64,000 nt of DNA from Thalassia testudinum (GCA_037157565.1 JAZHRO010000063.1:13498001-13562000), one strand, 5' to 3'. Shown: positions 22,383 through 34,334, numbered from the stretch's first letter. A program made the numbers and translations. The notes: a model not told the origin generated them from the letters alone.

Positions 22383-22961
22383 CTAAGCAAAATCATTGGG
22401 ATTATTTAACAACTCTTCTATGAACTTAAGGACATCAGACATTAACTTAGATGTTGCCTTATTCATCACTTTAATTTGAAACATTCTCAAAGGAAATGGC
22501 AACCTTGACATGGAATTAATTCCAGGAGCAATGGGTTCCTTTGCTGCCATCAGTGCATCATAAAAATTATTACGATCTCCAAACATATTATCATTTTCAT
22601 GACTATCAGCATTTGCAGCTCTCATCTCTTCTAATATCTCTGCAACATTATCACCTCTAATATCTTCAATGCGATTCTCAACATCATTATCAATAGAAGG
22701 ATAAGTGATTTCTTCTCCATGAGAGGTCCAGACTGTGTAGTAAGGCCACCAACCAGTACAAATTAGATGCTCAAGTACTGTGTTACGATCATACATGAAT
22801 CCATTCAAACAACTTTTGCATGGACAACAAATTCTCTTGTAGAAGTCTCCTCTTCTATATTGCTTCCTATCTTCATGGAATGCCCAGTCTAAGAATGAAA
22901 TCACTCCGCTCTTATATCGAAAATAATTAGAAATCCTCAGACCAATCCAAAACTTATCCAT
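22383..22961 (-). pseudogene. CACTA transposase-associated (N-terminal) domain
   Basis: A 192-codon frame starting MDKFWIGLRI, the usual MDKSWM-like start of plant CACTA transposases. It has the FLDWAFHE helix, ICCPCKSCLN (metal-binding cysteines), then LICTGWWPYYTVWTSHGE, which are the key blocks of the transposase-associated domain. An acidic spacer and the LPFPLRMFQIKVMNKATSK region follow. It is directly upstream of TNP2, with a stop at its end (about 22383) and the WYDAKKQ-type start of the next block just past it. It is the best preserved piece of this transposon. Confidence 0.92.
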
Positions 22962-25630
22962 GGAAACCTATAATCAAATAAACCCACAAACAATGAAAGT
23001 AAGTTACATAAAGAAACATCAGATATTTAACACCTAAGTTGTGATAAAATTTAAGGTGCTTCTCCAGTATATCCCTAAGACTAACCTCAACTAGATTCCT
23101 TTAACACCAAATTTAAGGTGCTTAAGAAACCTAGGTAAGTTTAGTTAGTATACCAGAGAAGAGCATAAAGATGTCATCGAGATTTCTCCAAACTCAGAGT
23201 ACATGTAACAAGTAACACCTAAGTTGTGATCAAATCTTCAAGAACCCTCCTTAGTTCGGAACTTTACCGAACTAAGGACGATCAAAACTTATGACATATT
23301 ATAAAGACAACACATCATGCATGTATGTGAGATATACATACATTAACGCATTGTTCGTATGACATGATTATAAGTCTTGAATGACCAAGTATATTAATAC
23401 AATTTTGCCTACTCTTTCAACTTGTACCCTAAGGGTTATATTTCTTTTTGTTTGTCATCGAGTGCATCTAAGGTTGTGCAAGTGTGGATATCTACAAATT
23501 GCATAAATAAATACTAACAAAGAAAGGAACAATAATAACTTATGTCAGCATCATAAACATACTACTATGAAGAATGGAATATCTTCTTTAGTCAATTTGA
23601 AGTAGATTCAGTCCAGATCTACTTATTAAAAGGATGACTATATGGATTCTTATTTAGAATAATATGGCAACTAGGCCTAAATTACAACATCCAAGATTGC
23701 TTAACCCTCTCAAGCGTAACACCTCCCATGCCAGTTTGCCCATCCAAGTTGAACCACCAGTTTACCTAACTCAACCTATCCTACTCAACCTGGATAATGA
23801 TGCTCCTCTCTTTCACCCTCTCTTCCCAACATTTACGATTCTATTGGGATAATATAAATGTAGCAATAACATTCATAAACATTCAAAAGTTCATGATGTA
23901 CATTAGGGAAAGAAAACAAAGGAAACAAGTTGTTTTGTTTTAATTGACCAAAAAAACCCAACCAAATCAAGAAGTATTTAAATTGTATCAAATGATAGGA
24001 TAAGTTTTTTAGAATAGTGGACACTTGGATCATATTACGTGAACTTCAGGGAAAATTCTATTCAGACCTTATAAGCAAGACCAATTTTTCATTTGCATCC
24101 AATACATGATTGTAAGACAGATACCCTTTACCCACAGAATATTAGGTGCATGGTCCACCCTAATGCATATCAAAAGATCCAAGTCAATTTGTCCTTTTTT
24201 TTCTGCTGCCCAGATGCTCTTCCATAGCCTTATCGACGCGGCCAAGGGACGTTGCCTAGATCCAAGCTTCAAATTACATGAAGGGCCACACTTTCCAAGC
24301 TTGAAATAATATTTCTTACATACACCTCCTTGCTACCACCCAGCTTAACAGCCATTCATACAGACATCACACCCTGACACCCACCTCTTCGCACACAGTA
24401 ACCATGCATATGATTATCAACTCACGAGAGATGGTCAAAAAGGCCACTGACAATTTTAATTACTTCTTTGCAGAATGTTCCATTTCTCACGGCTAACACT
24501 TTTTTTTTTGTAGCCTTTAAGCTAGCTTCGATTCTTATCTCTCCATGGATCAATGGCATAACATTTTAAGACGACCACATGTTTGACTCTTCCATTAACA
24601 GCTTTGGAGGTACCATTCAGATTCCTCCCCTCTGGGATCAGCTCCAACCAATAGAGATCTCCCCTCCTCCCATCACAATCTCCCATACCATTTCAGCCCC
24701 CCCTGACCCTCCACCACCCACGCATTGCAGTTGATCTCGAACTTTATTCCCTTATACTTTACACCTCATTAATTACATGATACATCCATCCACCACGTCC
24801 ACCAATCAACAACCCCCCTTGGAGATATTTCAAAGCACACACACACGACCAAATAGCAGAAATAAAAGAATCAAACACACAGACCCTTGTAAAGACCTAA
24901 GATTGAAAACTCATCATGTGACCTCAAGAAAACTAGAAGAGAAAAAAAAAGAAGGCAACAAGAGGATTTCCTTGTGGTCATGAGCAACAAACACCCTCTT
25001 CTTCTTCATCTCCACACTAACAAAACACATCATGGGTAGAGCGATTAACCATCGAATAATGGTCTAGTCTGTGGCAAAACTACCATGAGGTAGATAAGAT
25101 TATCTAAGAAGCTTCCTAGATGCATGTTGTTTATGACCAAAAAAAGCTTCCTAGTTTCAAAACTTGTTCGCATACCATCAAACACCTGGCGTGCGTGTAA
25201 ACCCTTAAGCCAATCCAAGATCAATAGATCTTGTTGAGCCACCCCGTAGCTAATAAATCCACCAAGTACTGCAACAACAATAATAACAGGAGATCAAGAG
25301 AAGTGGAGTTGGAGGAGGAGGTATGAAATAAGCAAATAAATAAAATGAAGGAAGAGTAGCGGATTAACCCTACTTGTACGTGCAGTAGCAGTGGTAATGG
25401 AGGTGTTGTTCGAGAAGATGAGGGAGGGAGAGAGGTAGAGGTCTTGAGGGGGAGGAGACGTGATGCTGGGGAGGGGATGGTCAGGGGAGGGCCTTCATCA
25501 AGAGAGGGAAGGGGGTTGGGGATGGTCCAAGGAGCTGACATCATCGGGGATTAAGTCGAACAGTCGAGGGAGGGGGAAGGTAATGGTAGCGGGAGTTGGT
25601 TTTCGGTGGTGATAGATCTTGAGGGGTAGG
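22962..25630. other. CACTA-1 upstream region, non-coding
   Basis: No protein is recognised. On the minus sense it is the region between the CACTA 5' terminus and the transposase start, and should hold its promoter and leader. CACCTAAGTTGTGAT occurs twice (about 23030 and 23216). The right part (25430-25625) is G-rich on the plus strand and includes GAGAGGGAAGGGG, GGAGCTGAC and AGTCGAGGGAGGG. These blocks recur in the same order at 33815-33895 beyond the G2 insertion, so the element carried a tandem duplication of roughly 180 bp. Short ORFs overlap on both strands and are not called. Confidence 0.55.
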
Positions 25631-27493
25631 TGATGAGTCGATTCTTCGCCTTTAAGGTCGTTTGTTACAAAAAATGTCACGTCATTTGTAGTTCTATGTG
25701 GTGGAAAAATCGACTAATCAATAACTAAAATAACCACTCGTAGAAGAGCAGGTCGTGTCCACATGGAGGCAATGACGTATTTAAATTCGCACCAGTTAAA
25801 AACATATGTTCATAGTTAGTTTCAGCGAGAATCGAGCCAAATCTGCCTTCAGATTTAAGATAGTATCAAGAGAACATGCTGAAATGGCAATTTTGAACAA
25901 CTAATGGATATTTTTTGTAATGCAGTTTTAATAAAATATTAATAAAAGATGACAATGGCAAAGAATGTAAATATTAATAGGGCATGTACTGTAGAAAAAT
26001 AGGAGATCTTCTTCCCCTTGGCCGTGTGCGACGAGGAAGGAACGGCTGGAGGCTTGAAGCTCGGAGGAGATTCTCTAGACCGAGGGCTCCGTGATGGCAA
26101 TCGCAGTGATGTGCAAGATGCACCGAGGTGGCTGGACGGAGGAACGGTGGTGGTGGGTTCCGGTGGCCGCTAAAATGCTACAGGCCATGCGGTGTGGACG
26201 GGCACAGCTGAGGTTCTAGCGAGGAGGCGCACGCACTGGACTGCACGCGCGCGTGGTTGGTACTGCTGGCGGAGGCACCGCTGCTACTGGTTGTTGCTGG
26301 CCATGCGCTACAAGGAAGGCACATGCAGGTAAGCGGAAGGCACTGCTGCAGGAGGTGAGGCGGGTGCGCTAAGGGCTGAAGGCGGTGAGGTGCAGCAAGG
26401 GCATGCACGGGCGTGGGAGTAGGCGCGCGGAAGTGGATGCGCTAGAGTGCTACAAGTGGTGCGCGCGGAGGCTGCAGTTGCGGCAATGAGGCCACACGCA
26501 CTGCTGGAGGCGCATTGCTGCTACAGGCGTGCGGCGGGGACGCATGTGGGCATGATGGCGCTGCTGCAGGCTAGAGATGGCACTACTACAAGCGGTGAGT
26601 ACGCTGCTGCAAGTTGGAGATGGCGCTGCTGCAGGCGATGCGTACGTTGTTGCAGGCTAGAGATGGCGCTGGAGGCTGGAGGAGATGAAGAGGCGTGCGG
26701 TGTAGCTGGACTGGTGGCTGGAAAGAAAACTAAGGACACAAAAGGAAGATGAAGGTGTGCTGTAGGAGCTTAAGACGTCTGGGAAATTTCCCGGACGTCT
26801 TAACTGGTGGGGACGTGAAGTTGCAGTGGCGGTTGTGGAGGTTGTTGGTGATGACGGCGAGGGTGGTGATGTTCATTCTAGTGAGGCACAGTGATGCAGA
26901 CGAGCTCTAGATGGTGGTGTGGCTTGTCACGCCACACCCCCACGGTGGTGGAGGCTCGTCGCCGTGGTTGAGGCCGTCGGTGGTGGAATGGATGAGAGAT
27001 GAACTCTTTGCACAATTGTGGGTCGGGGGTGGTGTCCTTCAGAGCTCGGTGCCTCCTCCTCTTTTTGTAACCACCTACATGGATTTGAATGGAGAGGCAG
27101 GAGCAGATCGACATTCTTCGCTCGTCCTTGATTGCAGGTTTTAGTGCGGCAGCCGGTGGCGTTGGAGTGGCAGCGGAAGGAAATGCAGCTGTTGCTGAAA
27201 GAAGAATAAAAAATAATGTTAAAATATTATGGTTATTTAAATACAAACCCTCAACTTTTATGTTAACTTAAATTAATGCATGCAATGCACCCAATTGGTT
27301 AACTAATTAAATGAATGAAATTCTAAGTTAATTCTAAATGCATTTAAATATAAATGCAATGCATGAATTATGTAATTAAATTAGAAATATGAATTAATCT
27401 ATTTACATCCTAATTTATGCTAAATAAATGTTAGAATTAACTTAATGTCTAGGCACTTAAATATTTAAATAGCCCATAAATACGGGCTAATCA
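25631..27493 (-). repeat. G2 3' LTR (left copy)
   Basis: It starts TGATGAGTCGATTC and ends CGGGCTAATCA, matching 31878-33760. It contains the U5-type block near 25751-25774, a GC-rich 43-bp tandem repeat (26545-26690), a near-perfect palindrome (about 26772-26805; arms TTAAGACGTC and GACGTCTTAA around GGGAAATTTCCC), and then an AT-rich tail. Alanine/arginine-rich ORFs in the GC-rich part exist on both strands and are not called. Confidence 0.9.
26545..26690. repeat. 43-bp tandem repeat in G2 3' LTR
   Basis: Two to three copies of a GC-rich unit containing GAGATGGCGCTGCTGCAGGC. The other LTR (32790-32940) has at least one more partial copy, so copy number changed after insertion. Confidence 0.75.
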
Positions 27494-27531
27494 AATACCC
27501 CCATGCCTAGTTTTTGCTAGTCCCTAGCAAA
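27494..27531 (-). promoter_or_regulatory. G2 polypurine tract with stem-loop A
   Basis: Sense strand TAGGCATGGGGGTATT abuts the LTR. The perfect stem TTTGCTA/TAGCAAA with loop GTCCC lies at 27513-27531. See the G1 entry for the comparison. Confidence 0.7.
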
Positions 27532-28630
27532 TCCAAGCAAAACCTAGCACTCCATGTAGACTAGTCAACCCAATTGGTCTTCCTTTAGAGACATATTAAG
27601 TTCAGACTCTAGACCTAAGGTTCCCAAGTAGTTGCTAAGTTACAGACTAGGTCGGCTAAAGACGAGTTGCAGGCATAGGTTTCCTTGATTTCTAACTCTA
27701 CTCTAAGGTTTATTGATCCCTGAGATTAAAGCATCCATGAATGTGCATTGGTCTGAATTATTTGAGTTAAAGGAAAAAGGATTTTTTTTTTTATTCCTCT
27801 AAGTCTAACCTCAGATCAGCTATCAACACGATCTGTGTCGGATTCATTGTCCCCATTACCATACCTCGAAGGGTGCCTGGCTTTCGATGATTCGAGATAG
27901 CACCGCCCATGATGACCCCAAGAACTCCTGGCAATCGACACTTCGAGATTATATCGCCCATGGATTTCTTAAGCGAATTCAAGCCTATGGCAATCGGCAC
28001 TTCGAGATAGGGTCGCCCATGGTACCTGAACCACACAATGCGCTTACATGCCCCCAATAGGATGGATATCCTAAGAGACAAGTGTCGAGGAGGTAATATG
28101 TTATCATCGCATCCACAAGGTGAGTTTATACTCCACCTCTCTTATGGCGGGAACTCTTCCAATGAAATTGTTTTTTCAAGCCTCTCCTAGGTCAAAACTA
28201 AGAGAACCAAATCTCTTTTAAGAAAGAAAGAAATTAAGTTGATTACCAGACCAAGTGTGTGAAATTTGGATGCTTGGGTTACAAGGACCCGTAAACTAAA
28301 AGGTAGAACAAGACTCCAGGTACTACCCCACCTTTTAACTCAAACCCAAGCTTTCTTTCCTCAACCTCTTGAGGAATGGTCTGCAACTTAACTCCTACTT
28401 AAGTTTTTAAGTCCACAAAGGACCTAAAGGTCTAAAGCTAGTCGCTCATTTAGCTTCTAAAGTTTGACCCTAGAATTAACTTAGTCTACCCTAGAGTTCT
28501 GATTTGCTTAAGAATGCAGGACCTAGCCAGTTAAGCTCAAAACTTCTTTTTTTTTTCTTTTTTTTATTTAGATTTTTTTTTAAATGCAAATGTATGCAAT
28601 GAATGCACTATGCTATGTATATCCCCAAGT
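27532..28630 (-). other. G2 3' UTR with three-fold CGCCCATG repeat
   Basis: Non-coding. Between 27880 and 28025 a unit with CTGGCAATCGACACTTCGAG, then ATA and CGCCCATGG, occurs three times with spacing of about 60 bp. The same triple repeat is in G3 (36710-36860) and, inverted, in G4 (44050-44200). It is followed by TGCCCCCAATAGGATGGATA, also shared. A poly-T run sits at 28548-28580 on the plus strand. Confidence 0.7.
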
Positions 28631-28672
28631 ACACCCCCCCATGCCTAAAATCCGCAATGTCTTCATTGCATA
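28631..28672 (-). promoter_or_regulatory. Motif B in G2
   Basis: Sense-strand GCAATG/CATTGC hairpin (loop AAGA in the sense strand) followed by a TAGGCATGGGGGGG purine run, placed between the end of the acidic ORF and the 3' UTR. Confidence 0.6.
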
Positions 28673-28717
28673 GAAGGATATTACCTAAGTCAGAGTTGGG
28701 CTGTCGTTCTTTTTTTG

Positions 28718-30634
28718 TTAGCAGCCGAATAGCCAAAGAACCTGCAAATCAGGTTCAAGGATTGCAGAAATAGGCCCTAAAAATGAGCAAAGTAATGCTG
28801 GCCTAGAAAATAAGTAACCTAGGATGCTGATGAGCTGATAATGAATCCCGATAGCAAATGCTCGCCTAACTAAGATGGGAATGAAATCTTCCCAGGTCAC
28901 CAGAGGAGGTTCTAAAGAATAAACTGGCATAACAACCTCCAAAGGGGTAGGGGGAGGATGACAAGGATCCTCCAAAAAGAATGGGGAAGGAATGGTGCAG
29001 AGATAAACCCCCAGGGCAATGGACTGACTAAAGAAATCATCAATCCATACCCGATACTCCATTACGGGAAATATTGGTTTGTTAAGCCCCCCGGTCAGAA
29101 CAAAAGTGAGCAATTCTCTAAAGCAAGGATCGTCTAGGGTATCCAAGTTTCGAGGTTGCGGGATGGCCATAAGATCTAGGTTGGGTTTAATCAGCTCGAT
29201 GTCCATCCCTAACAGTCTTTCCAAATCCTCAATTGCATCCCTAGCATTCCTTGCACCATCACATGTATCTTCCTACCCTTCATCAGGAGTCACAATTTCA
29301 CCTTCAGACATAAGAGAATCAGAGGGTGACTTTGAAATAAATGAAGGTAGGTTGGAAGCAACAGATCTAGGGATTATCCTATCAATGTCATCCTCGGGTT
29401 TTTGTTCTTTACTCAAATCTTCCCCGGAGTCTATATGTGAATCCACATAAATCTTAGAAGTTGCTTCCAAATTTTCCATCATTTCATCAGGAGGAGAAAT
29501 ATCATCAATGGGTGTGCTAAGGAAACCTAATTTGGTCAAATTTGTGCCATCCTCAGGGGCTAACTCTTCAAATAAGACATAATCACCCTTAGTGTCACTC
29601 CAAATCTTGAATGTATGTTCCTCATATAATTCATCTTTCTCCTCATCATATGATTCATCATATACCCGAGGTCTAGAATCATTTAATATCTCAGCAGATC
29701 CCCTAAGGTACTCTATCTGAGGTAAATGGTTTACACTGGTAACATCAGACTCCACAGATAGGTCAATTTCTTGAGGGTTAGGTTCCCTAAGGGTGGGCTT
29801 GAGTTCCATCTCGTGATCAGAAGGGAGGGTAGGATTAACAACTTGACTTCGACCCACTTCATCAAATGTCACGAAAATATTATCATCTAGGTCGAGGTCT
29901 TCCAATGGTACCATCATTCCCTTCTTTTGACTCCAATATAATTCAGGTGGATACTCAACCTTGTCATCATCTTCTTCGGGTTGCCCCCTTTCTTCATCCA
30001 ATGCATAGCTACTTTCATATGTGTCTTCCTCCCACTTAAGGCGTGGATCTCTCAAGGAAGTGTCATCTAATGGGGAGGTTTCAAAATCGAACCTCGAAAA
30101 GTAGCTATTCTCCCTAGAATTTCCCACCAACTTAAAGTGTAGCTCTCCCACGGGAGATGCATCTATTGTAGAGGGGTGTACGTCATCCTCAATGGGGTAG
30201 ATTGGGTGGCTAATTTCATCTCTTTCTTGTTGGCCTGCTCTCGAAGATTCTCCTAACAATTCAATCATTTCATTTTGCATTTTCTGTATTTCCATCTTCA
30301 AGGAGGAGAGGTCATTTCTATCATGAGTGAAGTCAGGCTCAGGCTTATAGTACCTAGGAGTGTCTGTCCAACCATTATAATTTTTCAGGGAGGGTGGGTT
30401 GGGTATTTCTATGATGTGTGGGATATTGGGCAAAGCAAATCCCGCTCCTAGGTTCTGCTCACTGATTTGGGGCTTAACCAAGCCAATACTCCTATAATAG
30501 GAGTAAAACAGATCCCAATGATTGTCATTATGTCCATCAAGGGATGGACCATCTCGACGTATGGGATCGAAGAGTGTAGAGTGGGGGTGAGGGTGTGGGC
30601 AAGATGTGAAAGGATGAAAATCAATGTGGTCCAT
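28718..30634 (-). pseudogene. G2 acidic protein of unknown function, split by one stop
   Basis: I do not recognise this protein. A 453-codon frame (29273-30634, start MDHIDFHPF) ends at a TAG and continues in the same frame to 28718, about 638 codons in all. Visible parts: an aromatic N-terminal stretch; a possible coiled coil at about 108-130 (LKMEIQKMQNEMIELL); a very acidic middle; and two copies of a W-S-x-x-K-G-x-x-V-x-x-E-[DE]-L module at residues 233-247 and 344-358. The part past the stop is hydrophobic, with a likely membrane-type segment near its end (HYQLISILGYLFSRPALLCSF). It sits exactly where pol would end in G1. Other acidic ORFs occur at the same place in G3 and G5. It could be a divergent structural or accessory protein; the function is unknown. 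Confidence 0.6.
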
Positions 30635-31857
30635 TCTAACTCACATCTTAATTAGAATTCCCCAAGCAAAACACAATTCAAAAAGGACCTTTTAGGTCTT
30701 TCCCAAGTTAGGCTTTTGATTTCAAGTCAGATTATAGGTGACAATACAATTTGTTCAATTAATTTACGCGCTTACTGTCGACCTATGGCTCGCCTAAGAA
30801 GACCTAGTTGGAGCTTAGGTGTTCTTCCCTAAATCTCAAATGGTAGAGCAACTCCAAAGACGGAAGATCGAGGGAAGCAAGTAGGCCTAAGCCTTCCTTT
30901 GAAGTTGTGCTTTCGCAGTGCTTCTCAACTACCCCCAAAAATCTGTGACAGGGTATCCCCCTCTTTGGATTTACAAAACCTTTGATCTCAAGTTCCGAAC
31001 ACTTCATAATCCAACGATAGGAGGGTTCTTGTCCTAGTATTTCCAAACCTAAGGAGTGTCTAAAGCGTGCCGTGGTGCAAGCAAAATAAGTGTGCATTCA
31101 CCGTAAAAAGATTTTGAGTTTTGAATCGCACACCACGTTTGAAAATCAAGTCCTTGATTTGTAGATGTCCCTCCTTTAATTAGTCCTTTTTCAAGAATAT
31201 ATGTGACCACTTGTTAGATCGCTTCAAGACAACTTATGTGGTCTTCGAATTAAGTCCAAATGCAATGCGTGATCAAGAATAGGATGCAAAGTAAGAGAAT
31301 GCATACCTTGCTTCCAGCAATCAACGATGTGAGAATGCATGCAATGCAGAGAAGTAAATCTAGAGGCTGCTCATACAGACCTAAATGGTTCGTCCTAGGG
31401 GCAGGCAGCTCTTTTTTTTTTCTTAACTACTTATGCACAAGCAAATAAAAGTAAACAATCCACAAAATAAATTAGAAAAAAACTAAATCTAAAGAAAAGG
31501 GAACAGGCTTCCAAAAATTACCCAACACAGGCCTAAAACAAAATTGGGGAACAAACCCCTCAAAATATACCCCAGAACAAGGGTTTCAAACCAAATGCAC
31601 GCAATGAAAAATTAAATCTAAAGTCTTAATCCTACTCTAATTAAATTAGCAACTAGATGATCATCATGTCCTCATCCTTCCCCTCCTTTGCAAGGTAGCT
31701 CGACCAATTCCTCCTCTGGCGACGTCAAGGGTCGCCTCTCACGATGGCTGATTCCTAGCACAAATTTCTCGCACAGAAAAAATAATAAATGGTCAGATCA
31801 CTGTGCAATGAGAAATAATCAAAAATAAAATCAGGTGAAATTATTACATCTGTTGCC
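30635..31857 (-). other. G2 5' leader
   Basis: About 1.2 kb of non-coding sequence between the primer-binding site and the acidic ORF. It has no gag remnant and no ORF of note. The length is similar to the G1 leader. Confidence 0.6.
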
Positions 31858-31875
31858 TCCCCGGCAACGGCGCCA
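31858..31875 (-). promoter_or_regulatory. G2 primer-binding site, exact tRNA-Asp match
   Basis: Sense strand TGGCGCCGTTGCCGGGGA is fully complementary to the 3' end of plant tRNA-Asp (ending CCCCGGCAACGGCGCCA). It lies two bases inside the LTR end. It is the clearest primer site in the window. Confidence 0.92.
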
Positions 31876-31877
31876 TT

Positions 31878-33760
31878 TGACGAGTCGATTCTTCGCTTTT
31901 AAGGTTGTTTTTAAAAAAAAATGTCGCGTCGTTTGTAGTTCTATGTGGTGGAAAAATCAACTTATCAATAATTAAAATAACCACTCGCAGAAGAGCGGGT
32001 CGTGTCCATAGGGAGGCAATGACGTATTTAAATTCGCACCAGCTAAAAACGTATGTTCGTAGTTAGTTTCATCGAGAATTGATCCTAATCTGCCTTCAGA
32101 TTTAAGATAGTATCAAGAGAACATGCTGAAATGGCAATTTTGAACAACTAGAGGATATTTTTTGCAATACAGTTTTAAATGAAATATTAATAAAAGATGA
32201 CAATGGCAGAGAATGTAAATATTAATAGGGCATGTACTGTAACAAAATAGGGGATCTTCTTCCCCTTGGTCGTGCACGAGGAGGAAGGAACGGTTGGAGG
32301 CGTGAAGCTCGAAGGAGATTCTCTAGACCGAGGGCCCCGTGATGGCAGTTGTGGCAACATGCGAGATGCTTCGAGGTGGCCGGACGGAGGAACGGTGGTG
32401 TTGGGTTCCGGTGGCCGCTGAAATGCCGCAGGCCATGCGGCGTGGCTGAGGTCCTGGCAAGGAGGCGCGTGCACTGGATTGCACGCACGCACGGTTGGTG
32501 CTGCTGGCAGAGGTGCCGCTACTGCTGGATGCTGCTGGCCATGCGCTGCAAGGAAGGCGCACGGTAGGTAGGCGGAAGACACTGCTGCAAGAGGTGAGGC
32601 GGGTGCACTAAGGGTTGAAGGTGGTGAGGTGCAGCAAGGGCATGCGTGGGCGTGGGAGTGGGCACGCGAAAGTGGACGCGCTGGAGTGCTGGAGGTGGTG
32701 CGCGCGGAGGCTACTGTTGCGGGCAATGAGGCCTCACGCACTAGTGGAGGCGTGTTGCTTCTGCAGGCGTGCGGCAAGGGCGCATGTGGGCATGATGGCG
32801 CTGCTACAGGCTGGAGATGGTGCTGCTGCAGGCGGTGCGTACACTGTTGCAGGCTGGAGATGGTGCTGCTGCAGGCTGGAGATGGCGCTGCTGCAGGCGG
32901 TGCATACATTGCTGCAGGCTGGAGATGGCACTAGAGGCTGGAGGAGATGAAGAGGCGTGTGGCGTAGCTTTGACTGGTGGCTGGAAGGAAAACTAAGGAC
33001 ACAGAAGGAAGATGAAGGTGTGCTGTAGGAGCTTCAGATGTCCGGGAAACTTCCCGAATGTCTTAACTGACGGGGACGTGAAGTTGCAGGGGCGATTGTG
33101 GAGGTTGTTGGTGATGACGACGAGGGTGGTGATGTTGATTCTGGTGATGCACAGTGATGCAAACGAGCTCCAGATGGCGGTGTGGCCTGTCACGCCACAC
33201 CCCCACGGTGGTGGAGGCTCGTCGCCGTGGTTGAGGTCGGCTGTGGTGGAATGGATGAGAGATGAACTCTCTACACAGTTGTGGGTCGGGGGTGGTGGCC
33301 TTCAGAGCTCGGCTGCCTCCACCTCTTTTTGTAGCCACCTGCATGGATTTGAATGGAGAGGCGGGAGCAGATCCCCATTCTCCGCTCGTCCTTGATTGCA
33401 GGTTTTAGTGCGGCAGCTGGTGGCGTTGGAGCGATAGCAGAATGAAATGCAATCGTTGCTGAAAGAAGAAGAATAAAAAATAATGTTAAAATATTATGGT
33501 TATTTATATACAAACCCTCAACTTTTATGTTAACTTAAACTAATGCATGCAATGCACCTAATTGGTTAACTAATTAAATGAATGCATTTCTAAGTTAATT
33601 CTAAATGCATTTAAATATGAATGCAATGCATGAATTATGTAATTAAATTAGAAATATGAATTAATCTATTTACATCCTAATTTATGCTAAATAAATGTTA
33701 GAATTAACTTAATGTCTAGGCACTTAAATATTTAAATAGCCCACAAATACGGGCTAATCA
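31878..33760 (-). repeat. G2 5' LTR (right copy)
   Basis: It starts TGACGAGTCGATTC and ends CGGGCTAATCA, the partner of 25631-27493. It carries the U5-type block at 31999-32021, the 43-bp repeat at 32790-32940, and a more decayed version of the palindrome at about 33028-33064. A 240-codon Ala/Pro-rich frame (32187-32909) follows the GC-rich repeat and is not supported as a gene. Confidence 0.9.
32790..32940. repeat. 43-bp tandem repeat in G2 5' LTR
   Basis: Three to four copies of the unit seen at 26545-26690, rich in GCTGCTGCAGGC and GCTGGAGATGG, with one shortened copy. Confidence 0.75.
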
Positions 33761-33765
33761 GTAGG

Positions 33766-34334
33766 TGAGGTGCTGCTGGCGACCTTGAGGGGGAGTCAGG
33801 ATAAGCACCATCATCGGGAGAGGGAAGGGGTCAGGCGATGGTCAAGGGGCTGACGCCGTCGAGGAGGGGGCCAGGGAGTCGAGGGAGGGAGAAGGTGATG
33901 GGGGCAGGACAGGCAGCAGCAAGGAATTTCGGAGGAGGGTGCGCAGGAGGGATGTGAAAATTTTGAAACCATCGCCAAAGGAAAATGCGGGAAGGGATGG
34001 GTAGGCGAGGGAAGGCTATGGTGACAGTTTCACTTGAAACCATCACCAAAGGGATATGAAGAGAGAGCGCACTAACGAGGGAAGGCTATGGTAACGGTTT
34101 CAAGTGGAACCATCACCAAAGGAAATGATATAGTCACAGTTCCACATGGAACCGTCACCAAATGTATCCTATGGTCACGGTCCCACTTGGAACCGTCACC
34201 AAAGTGGAAAGCAAATCTCACTCTCCCTCTATGGTCACGGTTTTGAGTGGAATTGTCACCATAGGTTACTTTTGGTGACAATTCCCAAAATCGTCACCAA
34301 ATATCCATCACCAATTCTCCCTTCCCTAGTAGTA
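33766..34334 (-). repeat. CACTA-1 5' terminus with subterminal repeats
   Basis: From about 33960 on, short motifs of the GGAACCGTCACCAAAG kind (e.g. 34147, 34189; weaker at 33963, 34036, 34107, 34287) alternate with TATGGTCACGGTYCC-like inverted partners (34017, 34088, 34170, 34230). They form a series of 10-12-bp inverted pairs. Such subterminal motifs bind the transposon's second protein in the family. The end CCCTAGTAGTA (34324-34334) is the complement of TACTACTAGGG, one base from CACTACTAGGG. It abuts the truncated G3 LTR directly. Confidence 0.75.

Larger units (their letters stand above)
25631..33760 (-). mobile_element. Non-autonomous LTR retrotransposon G2 (acidic ORF only)
   Basis: LTRs at 25631-27493 and 31878-33760 are flanked by a perfect 5-bp duplication GTAGG (25626-25630 and 33761-33765). 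The minus-strand order is primer-binding site, 1.2-kb leader, one long acidic ORF, motif B, 3' UTR, polypurine tract with stem-loop. No gag, protease, reverse transcriptase or integrase is found in the 4.4-kb interior. The tRNA-Asp primer site and the shared 3' signals tie it to the same group as G1. It would have needed enzymes in trans. The perfect duplication and undamaged primer site suggest it is younger than G1 or SL1. Confidence 0.88.
3285..34334 (-). mobile_element. CACTA (En/Spm) DNA transposon CACTA-1, split by nested LTR elements
   Basis: Minus-strand order from the right is: terminus with subterminal repeats (33766-34334), upstream DNA (22962-25630), transposase-associated domain (22383-22961), TNP2 transposase (21053-22382), DUF4218 (7133-7764), DUF4216 (6443-7120), and a second, repeat-containing ORF (3285-5999). 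This is the standard gene order of plant CACTA elements. Two insertions interrupt it: SL1 (7765-21052) inside the TNP2-DUF4218 gene, duplicating ATCTG, and G2 (25631-33760), duplicating GTAGG. The right end at 34324-34334 reads CCCTAGTAGTA; its complement is one base from the common plant CACTACTAGGG terminus. The left terminus is not visible, so the start given is only the end of recognisable coding sequence. All coding parts are broken by stops. Confidence 0.8.

Noticed and set aside
32187..32909. 240-codon minus-strand ORF
   Set aside because: Within the G2 LTR; Ala/Pro-rich, driven by the GCTGCTGCA repeat, and not kept as a frame in the partner LTR.
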